A DNA stretch of 64,000 bases from Geotrypetes seraphini (taxonomy: Eukaryota > Chordata > Amphibia > Gymnophiona > Dermophiidae), in NCBI RefSeq assembly GCF_902459505.1, contig NC_047095.1:23574664-23638663 (forward strand), in the 5' to 3' direction. Shown here in pieces: positions 10,901 to 22,900 of the stretch. The notes under the pieces are model-generated. The model saw only the letters and a program-made list of their open reading frames with translations. It had not been told where the DNA came from and searched no databases. The first letter of the stretch is position 1. Each line of letters begins with the position of its first letter. The translations under genes were made by a program, and so were the position numbers.

Positions 10901-13900
10901 AAAAGCCTTTTCTGCATCTAAAGAAACAGCAAAAGTTGGCTCGTTCATTTTCTTTGTTAGGTATAACATATGGAAAGCTAATCTAGTATTATGAGATGAA
11001 TGTCTTTGAGCAACAAATCCTGTTTGAGACATACTTATAATATGGGGAAGAGCTTTAGCCAATCTTAACGCAAGTATTTTTGCTAATAATTTTCCATCTA
11101 CATTTATTAAAGAAATTGGTCTGTAATCTGATACCAAAGTGGGATCTTTATTTGGCTTTGGTAAAACTATTGTTAATGATTCTGCCATAGTGCCTTTAGT
11201 ACAACCTTGATTTAGTTGATATTGAAAAAGATTTAATAAATAGGGTAATAAAAATTTTGAAATGTTTTATAAAATTCTACTGTATAACCATCACCACCTG
11301 GAGCGGATCCAACTCTAAGGGATTTCAAAGCTGTTCCTAATTCTTTTAGTGATATTTGTTCTTCTAAACTTCGCTTTATATGTTCAGGAATTTTTTTTTA
11401 ATAGGATAAGTAAATTAAAATCTAAACAATGACAGCTTACCTCTAGTTTTGAATTTAATGTAGAAATTAGTACAGTCAAACCTCGGTTTGCGAGTAACTC
11501 GGTTTGCAAGTGTTTTGCAAGACGAGCAAAACATTCTCGCAAAACGTGTCTCGCAAACCGAGTGTTGACTCGATTTGCGAGCACCCCCTGATAACCGGCA
11601 TCGCTCCCCCCCCCCGCTCGCAAAGGGTCCCCTCCCACTCGAATCGGCACCCCCCCCCCCCGCGAGAACAGGAACCCCCCCGCCCGACCAACTTTAACTC
11701 ACCCCCCCTTTGACATAGGCACGCAGCCCACAAGTGCCAGTGCTGCTTGAAGATCTTCTTCCCAGTCTCTGCCGGCTTTGAGTATGCATCTGCGCATGCT
11801 CAAGCCCTTCTAATTCTCCCTCTCGCCTATTCTGATTGGCCCAGGCGCCTTAGGCCCCACCAGTAGGCGGAGCTTTGGGACGGATGGGCCAATCCGGCCT
11901 CATTCCGTCGATGGCTGCCTGCCGGACAGGCGGGTTTGGCTCCCGTCTGTCCGGCCAACTACAGAAAGGTACGGGGAAGGGGGTTGGGGGTGTCGTGGGG
12001 GTCGGCCAGGGGGGTCGCGGGTCGGCTGGGGGGGCGGTCGGAGGTTCTTGGGGGGGGCGGTCGTTGGGGGGAGGGGGGGTTTGCGTCGAGGGCAGGAGGG
12101 CCTGGGATCCCTCCTGCCCGTAATGTAGTGCAGGGTGGGGTTAGGGGGTCGCCGTGGCCAGGAGGACTTGGGCTCCCTCCTGGCCCGATATTGTCGGGGA
12201 GTTGGGAAATCGGCGGGGCAAGAGGGCTTGGGCTCCCTTTTGCCCCGATCGTGTCGGGGAGTCGGGGGGGCAAGAGGGCTTGAGCTCCCTCTTGCCCCGA
12301 TCGTGTCGGGGAGTCGGGGGGGGCAAGAGGGCTTGAGCTCCCTTTTGCCCCGATCGTGTCGGGGAGTCGGGGGGGCAAGAGGGCTTGAGCTCCCTCTTGC
12401 CCCGATCGTGTCGGGGAGTCGGGGGGGGCAAGAGGGCTTGAGCTCCCTCTTGCCCCGATCGTGTCGGGGAGTCGGGGGGGGGCAAGAGGGCTTGAGCTCC
12501 CTCTTGCCCCGATCGTGTCGGGGAGTCGGGGGGGGCAAGAGGGAACCAGGCGGAGAGAGGGCAGTTAAGCGCAGTGCCTGCGCGGAAGGATGCAGCTCGG
12601 GCGACTTCGTTGTGTGAAACGAAGTTCGTTGTACGGATCAAGACATAAAGTTCGTTGTGCGCAGCGTTCGCTGTGCGAGGCGTCCGTTATGCGAGGCACC
12701 ACTGTATATATATATATATTTTTTTAAAGAATCTGCTCAAGAAAACAAGTGAAAGAGTCAAATTCATAATGTCAAGTAACTTCATTTAACTAAAATTTTA
12801 GATTGTCCCTATCCCCCACAATAAAAAAAATTAAAAATGAATAGCTACCGATGGGCATTTTTTATATAATGTACAAATCCAAGTTTGATAAAAATACAGG
12901 ACAGACAGCCCTCAGGTCATGGGCAATCGATCCGAATATAAACTGAGGTAACCTTTTTTCCCCCCCAAAAAAGGGGAAAAAAAGTTGACTTGAATATAAA
13001 CCAAGGTTAGAAATCTGGGTACATGAGTGTCGTTTGTCAGAGATAATGCTATAAGTAATCACTAATTTTTCAGTTTGGGCTGTTTCAAGTCCAAAAAAGC
13101 TGAAGGAGAGCTGACAAATATTTTCCTTCTTGGGATGACACCAACCAAAGTTTCTGGACTTCTGTCCCCACCAGAATACCTGGCCTCAGTCATACATGCA
13201 GAAAACAGAAAAAAGAAACCTTTTCAAATACAAAGTCACAAACTAAAAGTACTATTGTACACAAATGAAACCTTAATATGCCAGACTCTGCACACAGTAC
13301 ACAACAAGAGAAAAAGAAAGAAATGCATTTTTTCCGGAACAGTCCAAAATATAAAAACAACAGATGTAAAATTTCAAAATTGACATATTTCAATCATTAA
13401 ATTGAAAATAAAAACATTTTCCTACCTTTGTTATCTGGCAATTTTATTTTTCTGATCATCTTGTTCCATCTGTGCTCTTTATTTGACAAGGTGGTATATC
13501 AAATTTTTAATAAACATGAAACCTCTTAATGCTGTTTCCAAAGCCTCCATATTCATTTGTTGTTTCTTTCCTCTCCTTCATTTTTTGCACTACATCCTTT
13601 TTTGACACTGATTTTCATATTCAGTTTTTTTCCATTTTTCTGCCTCCATCTCAAATCTATCTTTACAACTCTTCCCCTCCCTCTGTCCATATGTACCATC
13701 TCTTCCCCTCCCTCCATCCATGTGCCCTATCTCTTCCCCTTCCTGCTATCCATGTAACACCATCTCCTTCTCTCCCCCGCCATCCATGTGTCCTCGTTCC
13801 TCTTCTCCCTGTCCCTCCCATTCAGCATCTTGCCCCTTTTCTTGCCTCCCCACCCACCCCCACCCTGGTTCCATAAAATGTTTTTTCCACCCGGTTCTGA

Positions 13901-16900
13901 AGCTCCCCTCACCACGAAAGCTACAAAGAAGTCACCAGCATGGGAATGATTCTCTTGCACTACTGATCACCTCCTCTGCATCATTCCTTTGCTGCAGTCC
14001 ACCCAAGCAGAAACAGGAAGTTGCTTCAGCGGGGGGTGGACTGTGGCACAAGAAAAGTACAGAGGAGGCCACCGGCAGCGCTGGAGAATTGAAGAACAGT
14101 GGCTTAGGCATTCCTATTCTTCACTACCCACTTCCTCCTGCCCCAGACTGACATCGCACTTACAGGCCCGATGCTCTGGAAATCGTCACCAATGCTCTGT
14201 GTAGATGAAGGGCCTTGAGCATCTGCATATGCTCAAGGCTTGCTGGACTCCCTTCGAGAATCCTGGAGAGGGTGGGAGCTGGCAGGCCTTGAGCATGCTC
14301 AAGACCCTTCAGCCCAGCACAAAGCGCTGGCGTTCGCTTCCAGAGCATCGGGACTGTAAATGTGATGTTGGTCTGGGGGAGTGGGTAGTGAAGGATAGGA
14401 GTGCCGGTCATTGGGGGGGGGAAGAGATAGCAATGTTAGTTATTGGGGGGATAGCAGTACCAGTTATCGGAGGGAGGTTGAGGATAGCAGTGCTGGATAT
14501 CTGGAGGGGTGGAAAATAGCAGCATTGGTCATCGGATGGGGAGGAAAAAAAGCATCATAATCAAAAGGAGGCTTGAATATAAACCAAGACCGCCATTTTT
14601 TTGGCCAAAAATCTCAATTTATATTCAAGTATATACAGTAATAGCCCAAGAAAGGCTGTGTTTCGATGTGTCCACTTGCGTCAGGGGTCTGTATAAAAAA
14701 AATATATATATATGCACACAAATTATACATACATCTAAAATCATGACAGATCAATAAAAAATGCAAAATAAAACAAAATTAAAAATACTAAAATCATCTA
14801 ACATCAGAATCATAAAAAGGTGTCAGGGAAAAGAAAACTTTTTATCGCAAAAGTCCCAAAAATAAACTTGCCATGTAAAGTGATACCATAAGAAAAGGGG
14901 AGACTTTAATAAACAGAGAGGGGATGGAATGATGACCCCTTCCTTGCATGGCCACTGCTAGCCCAGCCACTTCGAGTCAAGATCAGAAAGTTGAAACTCG
15001 GGGCTAAAGTGGGAAGAACCCTCCAAGCACAATCAAAGCAAAGATCTGTAAACCAATCCCTGAGGACACACAGACCAGAAACTCTGCCCCTGGGCTGTGA
15101 GCCTTAACCTGCACCTTAGGAAGCATAGCTTTCTCCAAACATCTTACTGTACCACTATATCTGCACCATCTGCTGGAGGCAGAGACTACTAGCAAGTCCC
15201 AGGGCTGCATCACACTTTGATTTGGTGAACTGTCAATATTTCCTATCTTCATCTGCTGGTCGGGAGACACAATCCACTCTTCTGGATTGGTCTAGCAGGA
15301 TGAAAAGAGATGGTTCATTAAAAATGAAACTGTCAGCAAAATACTGTATTTTGTACACAGTGACTTCCTTTTCATTCACTCCCTGCTTTTTATTTGTTTT
15401 TTTGGGCAATATATTAACAACTACAACAACTTTTCAAGAGCTTCAAATAAATTTACACAGTTCCTGCTTTATTTATTTATTTTATTTTAGGACTTTCTCT
15501 GGTTGTTAGGCGAACCCTTGTCAAAAGTGTTTTTGCAGCAAGGAAGCACACCTCATGCTTTGGATGAGCAAGACCTTTCTCAGGATGATGTGTTATACTG
15601 TGAGGATTCACGAGCATGTTTAGCATATCTTCTTTTTGTACATTACATTGGTATGAATTATTTTCCACTTGTTTTTAGGTAAGCAGTTCCTGTTTCATTT
15701 TTACAACTGTTTTTTTTACTTTATTTTTCAAATTATAATATGAACAGAATGTATATGAAAATTTCTATGCAACCATCCTAAATGTAGATCACCAGAAGCT
15801 CCCTTTTCTCTGCCCTCTTCCTTCCCTTAGGTAAACAAATGACTTCACTAGGTAGATACTAGGATTACAATTCTTTGAAGTGAAATTTACATCCCTTAAG
15901 CCAAAACTATTCCTTCTTGATTATAGCATTCTCCTACACAAGATTGCCCATCACATGGTTATTCACACAGAATCAAAACTTTTGACACACCCTCTCAACG
16001 TCATCATTTTGTTAATGAAATAAAAGTATCCCATTCTTGGCCAGTCCGATCAAAATTGGACCCTCACCGATACAAATTGTCTCAAGTCTTAAACTCCTAG
16101 GCGTTATCTTAGACAGATCACCATCATTCCACGATCAAATTAGTTCAGTGGTAAAAAAAATGCTTCCACTGACTAAGAATGATCCATTCACTTTCTACAT
16201 TACTCGACCCCGCATCTTTAAACATTTTAATACATTTACTTGTCATTACATGTCTTGATTACAGTAACTATCCTAAAAATGATAAGATGACAAGAATGAG
16301 GGTATATAATTACAGTAACGCCTTATACAAGGAATAACAAAAAAGGAAATTAGGTGTTTACAGATTATTCAGAACACAGCAGTTAAAATAACTCATGCCA
16401 GAAAATATGACCATGTGACCCCCTTATTGATCTCTGGCCACTGGTTACCTATCGAACACAGAATTGCTTATAAACTCCTGCTTTTAACCTTTAAAACCCT
16501 TGAAACCAATCAACCAGAATTTATAAACAGATTTCTGATTCCATACTCTCCTCAAAGAAGTCTTCGTTCAGTCTCCCAGAACCTACTTGCAATTCCATCT
16601 TTAGACACATCAATACTTTACGCGCTTATATCCTCTCAGTAACGGCTCTGTCTCTGTGGAACTCTATTCCCAATCATTTACAAGAAGCTTCCTCATTAAA
16701 GAATTTTAAATTAAACTTTAAAACATTCTTGTTTAAAGATGCCTTCGGGCTCTAACTGTCCTTATTAGGATGAGTTCTCCCTTTTTTTCTTTTTTTAAGA
16801 ATTTGATTCTTCTTTCTTTTAATGGACTTATGTTTCCACTTCCTATTGTATTTATTTTCTTGTTCTCTTCTTTCCTATCAATAATAGTTCTTCCCATATT

Positions 16901-19900
16901 CTTCTTGTTCCTCTGTTCTGTTAAGTTTCTGTCATTTTGTCCTGTTTCGAGTCTATTGATTTTATTTTATGTTTTTTGCTTTTTTGTTTATTTTATGTAA
17001 TCCCTTTTTAATGCACTGTAAACCACTTAGAAGTTTTGATTTAGCGGTATAACAAAATGTTAATAAACTTGGAAACTTCTTGGAACCCTGCTATATAGCT
17101 CAGTTGTTTACCTGTAATGGGTGTTATTCCGAGGATAGCAGGCAGATATTCTTAATTGTGGTGACATCTTCCACAGAGCCCGGTATGGAAAGTGGTAAAG
17201 TGTATTGTCACTTTAAAAAATATTGAATCTTGTGACTGCCCATACCGCACATTCGCCAGTGTCTTCCCACCCGACGTTAGCTTACGGAACCATCAGTTCA
17301 GTAACAAAGTTAAGTATCCAACTAGGGGAAGTGGGAGGGTTGTGCGAATATCTACCTGCTGTCCTCAGATAACACACATTACAGGTGCTATATCCTAAGA
17401 CAAGCAGGCAGCATATTCTCACATGTGGGACTCCTTAGCTGCCAGGATCATGCATCTGAGGAACAGTTATTAATAATTGTCCATGAGCTTGGCAAAACAA
17501 AAAGGGTTGGAGGGAAGTTGACACCTAAGTAGAAAATAATATTTGCAGAACTGCTTGGCTAAACTATCTGGAATAATTCTCCAAATAATCATGGGATGTG
17601 AAGGTATGTTTGTATTGAGTACCAAGTGAACTACTGAAGTTGCCATAGCTCGAACTTTATGAGCCCGAATATAACAAAAGGAGATACAGTCTGCTAGCCA
17701 AAGTGAAATGGTTCTTTTGGTGACAGGACAACATAAGAATTGCCATACTGGGACAGACTGAAGGTCTATGAAGCCCAGTATCCTGTTTCCAACAGTGGCC
17801 AGCCCAGATCCCAAGTACATAGCTAGATCCCAAGTAGTAAAACAGATTTTATGCTGCTTATCCTAGGAATAAGCAGTGAATTTCCCCAAGCCATCTCAAT
17901 AATCGCTCATGGACTTCTCTTTTAAGAAATTATCCAAATCTTTTTTAAACCCTGCTAAGCTAACATTCACCGGCAATGAATTCCAGAGTTTAATTACACG
18001 TGTGAAGAAATATTTTCTTCGGTTTGTTTTAAATCTACTACTTAGTAGCTCCAAGTCTGTTTGGATTGAATGATGAACAGTTGAGTAGAAGTGCAATCCA
18101 AGTAATAAGCAAGAGCACGATTACAGTCCAATGTGTGGAGTGCTGCTTCACCAGGGTGAGAATGTGGTCTTGGAAAGAAGACAGGAAAAACTATAGATTG
18201 ATTCAGATGAAATTCTGAGACGACCTTTGTGAGGAACTTGGGATGAGTGTGGAGAACCACCCTACCATGATAGAATGTTGTATAAGGTGCTACGAAAACC
18301 ATTTACTCTGTTTAGTGTGCCATGAAAAATATTTGCTCTGTTTATTGTACTGGAGCTAAAAAATTTTGAGAGACACTGCCAGATAGGTTTGAGAGAAACT
18401 CAAACGGTATTGTGCACCTAAAGAAACCTGACGGCGACTTCATTGACTCAGATGTGGACAAAGCAGAACTACTCAATAACTACTTCTGCTCAGTCTTCAC
18501 CTGTGAAGCGCCAGGATCCGGACCTCAGCCACAGACAAAAGGGTGCTTGGAGGACCCATTCCAGGACTTTGCATTTACCGCGGGCAATGTCGGCCATTAA
18601 CTATCAAAACTAAAGGTGAACAAAGCCATGGGCCCGGATAATCTACACCCCAGAGTACTTCGGGAATTGAGAGATGTTCTGGCAGAACCGTTGGCTGAGC
18701 TTTTTAATCTTTCCCTAACCAAGGGAAATGTTCCCTTGGACTAGAAAACTGCCAACATTATTCCGATCCACAAAAAGGGATGCAGGTCAGAGGCCGAAAA
18801 TTACAGACCAGTGAGTCTCACATCAATAGTATGGAAACTTATGGAAACGTTGATCAAAAACAGACTGGACACGATTCTGGATGACGAAGGACTAAGGGAT
18901 CCCCACCAGCATGGCTTTACGAAGGGAAGGTCTTGTCAATCCAATCTGATAAACTTCTTTGACTGGGTAACAAAGAAACTGGATAAGGGAGAGTCCCTGG
19001 ACATCGTGTATTTGGACTTCAGTAAGGCTTTTGATAGTGTCCCATACCGGAAGTTATTGAACACGATGAACGCGATGGGCCTAGGAAAAACACTGACTGC
19101 ATGGGTAGAAGACTGGCTTAGCGGTAGACTTCAAAGGGTAATGGTAAACGGTATTCCCTCAAAAACGTCGGAAGTGACCAGTGGAGTACCGCAGGGCTCG
19201 GTCTTGGGCCTGATACTATTCAATATCTTTGTAAAGGACCTGCCTCAGGGACTTCGAGATAAAATTACATTATTCGCCGATGACGCTAAGCTATGCAACG
19301 TTGTGGGCAGCGCAGCAGAACCTGATAGTGCAACCATTTCCGGCACTATGGAGCAGGACCTACTTTTACTAGAACAATGGTCCAGTACTTGGCAACTAAA
19401 TTTTAATGCCAAAAAATGTAAGGTAATGCATCTTGGTAGCAGAAATCCATGCAGAACATACACCCTGAATGGTGAAAACCTAACCAGAACTGTAGCAGAA
19501 CGGGACTTGGGAGTAATCATCCGGGAAGATATGAAAGCTGCCAATCAGGTGGAGAAAGCTTCAGCAAAAGCTAGACAAATGCTGGGCTGCATCAGAAGGA
19601 GCTTTACCAGCCGAAAGCCTGAAGTTATACTGCCGTTGTACAAATCCATGGACCTCACCTGGAGTACTGTGTTCAGTTTTGGAGGCCACATTATCAGAAG
19701 GATGTGAAGAGAATGGAGTCGATTCAGCGAATGGCCACTAGGATGGTCTCAGGACTAAAAAATCTCCCATATGAAGAACGTTTGAGCAGGCTGCGCTTAT
19801 ATTCTCTCGAAGAGCGCAGAAAAAAGGGGGATATGATAGAAACATTCAAATACATCACAGGCCGCATTGTTGTGAAGGAAGAAATCTTTTGTCTTACGGG

Positions 19901-22900
19901 TCCCACAGCGACAAGAGGGCATCCGCTAAAACTCGGGGGAAGATTTCATGGGGACACCAGGAAATATTTCTTCACCGAAAGGGTAATTGATCGATGGAAT
20001 GGTCTTCCACGTCAGGTAGTCGAGGCCAGTACCACGCTCGACTTCAAGGGACAATGGGACAGACAGGTGGGGTCGCTCCAGAGGAATGCTTAAAAGATGG
20101 ATTCTCGAAGGAGGGAGGGTTCTTGAGTGGGCAGACTTGTTGGATCGTCGGCCCTTTTCTGCCGTCATACTCTGTTTCTAAACTGTACTGTTTCCTTGGG
20201 TTTTTGCAGCCCAAATGCATGACATTGCATTCTTAGCATTAAATCTTAGCTGCCAAATTTCAGACCAATCCTCAAGCTTCACTAAGTCCTTCCTCATGTT
20301 TTCTATACCATCGGGGTGTCTGTTCTATTGCAGATTTGGTATCATTTGCAAAGAAGCAAATCTTACCAGCTAGTCCTTCAGCAGTATTGCTTACAAAAAT
20401 GTTAAAAAGTACAAGCCCAAGAACCAAACCTTGAGGCACACCACTGGTAACATCCCTTTCCTCAGAGCGATTTCCAATGACTACTACCCTCTGTCGCTTT
20501 CCACTCAACCAGTTCCTGACCCAGTCCGTCACTTTGGGGCCCATGTAGAGAGCACTCAGTTTATTTGACGTCTTTGTGGAACACTGTCAAAGGCTTTGCT
20601 AAAATCCACATCTAGCCCTCTCCCTCTATCCAATTCTCTGGTCACCCAGTCAAAGAAATTGATCAGATTTGTCTGACCAAGACCTACCTCTAGTGAATCT
20701 ATGTTGCCTCAGGTCCTGTAATCCATTGGATTCCAGAAATTGTACTATTCTCTGTTTTAAAGGTGTTTCCACTGATTTACGTACCACAGAATTCAGACTT
20801 ACCAGCCTGTAGTTCCCTACTTCTTCCTTATTTCCACTTTTGTGGAAAAGGACCATATCCACCGGTACCACTCCCAACTATAGAGAAGCATTGAAAAGGT
20901 CAGCTAGCGGAGCCGCCAAAACTTCCCTAGGTTCCCTCAACACCATTGGATGTACACCATCCGGCCCTATTATTTTATTCAACTTTAGTTTAGTGAGCTT
21001 CTCACGAACACAATCCTCTGAAAATCAATCAGGGTCTACCACACCTCCAGCCCTAATTGTTTTGTTTTCTGTGGTCAAGCTCCCGGCACTTCAGCTGTGA
21101 ACACAGAACAGAAATATTTGTTAAGCATTGGGAAGATTTTTTTTCTGTGTTGTTCCTAAAGTGTTTTCTGGCACTTGCTTTTTGGTTTTGAGTATCAGCC
21201 CATCAGTTTTGCAAGGTAAGCATAAGATTGTGTGTACAAGATTATAAAATGAGGGGATAAATAGAGAGGGCAATTCTATAAATAGGTGCTAACATTTACT
21301 TGTGCATAAATATTTAGAATATTAGTATGTACTCGTGTATGTATATAATGTATGTGTGGACATACACGTGTTATGTGCTAATAATCGTTGAATTTACATG
21401 GCACATATTTGCAAGGGGTGTGAACATGGGGATGAAGCCTTGGCAAGAAATAGGGAGGGCTCCCACACGCATGCATAACTTAAAGAATGTTGTAAATTAC
21501 ATAGATGGTCACCACATGTAACACCAACTCCATGTTAGCCATGGCAAAACCAGTTACACAAGTATTTCTAATGGAATCTAGGTGCTTAGGTTCCTAACTA
21601 ATGGAGGTGCTTAGTTATAGAATTGCCACTTAGGGGTGGGCAATTCCGATTCTCGAGAGCCAAAGGTGGGTCGGGTTTTCAGAATTGCCATAGTGAATAT
21701 GTATGAGATAGATTTGCATGCACTGCCTCCTTGAGATGCAAATCTATTTCATGCATTTTTATTGTGGATGTCCTGAAAGCCTGACCTGCCTTTGGCTCTT
21801 AAGGACTGGAATTACCTACCCCTGTACTAAACCATGTGTGTCCTTGGCTTCCCCATAACATGTATTATCATATCCTGTTACAATCTTCTATAATGTGTGT
21901 GTACTGATCATGTAACTCACTATTGCTCCTGTAAAATCATGTATGTTATCGATCCTGAGAACTACTGTGTATGTATCATTGTAACCTGTTCTGGGCTTCT
22001 GGGGAGGATGGGTTATAAAACTTAATAAATAAGCCGAGTGTGAGCGCACCCCACATCTTTTTCCTGGCATCCTAATATGAGTGTTTTAGTTATAGAGCAC
22101 TGGGATGCTCCTGAGGGTTCTTTAAAGGTAGCCAAAACAATGACAAGGCTGTATCCTTTGGCACAGGAGTGTCAACAGATGTTCACCTAGCCTAAGGTGG
22201 ATTCCTTGGTTGCTCAGGCTGGGATGGTTTAGATGAGATGGAGTGAGCATTGACGGAGACTTCAGTAGATGAAACCTAAGCACAGTACTGAGCAGAGCTT
22301 TGGGTTCTTGCCCAGAAATAGCTAAGAAGAAGAAGAAAAAAAATTTAAATTGAATCAGTAATTAAAGAGTGGTACGGTTGGGAAGACTGGATGGACCATT
22401 TGGGTCTTTATCTATCATCATCTACTATGTTAGTGACCAGTTATATATCATTTTTCTGTTTTAGCCCATCATTCCTTCTACAATGCAATATGACACACAT
22501 TGAAATGCTGCTGAAAAGGTAAACTAAGATCCAGTACTTTTATTAACCAAAAAACTGTGGCAGCAGCACTAACATGTAATTAAATGTGTTAGTTGGAGCA
22601 CTGCCTTTTTTTGTTATTTATTTATTTTTTTACCATACATTGATAGACTTGGCTCCTGTTATCAAACTCTTGTGTTCCCACCTCTTTGCCTTTCAGGTAG
22701 ATTGTCTAGAGGAGTTAAGATTCTAGGTCGTTACCTCTTTCCCTGTGTCATTTCTGTGTGTGCAGTGTGTTGTAATATGTCACGTGGAATGTCCCAAACT
22801 GAAATCTAAACTCCCAATTGGCCAGCCCTACCCCTGTAAACCAAATACCCCAGCCATGTCATGTAATATTGTTCACCAACAGCTGGTAGGGTGAAATGTG

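Noticed and set aside
11900-12641. Overlapping 100-210-codon frames on both strands
   Set aside because: They are produced by the GC-rich 52-54-bp tandem repeat and have only repetitive P/R/S/G content.
13529-14151. Long serine/proline-rich frames
   Set aside because: Low-complexity CT-rich MITE interior; no conserved protein features.
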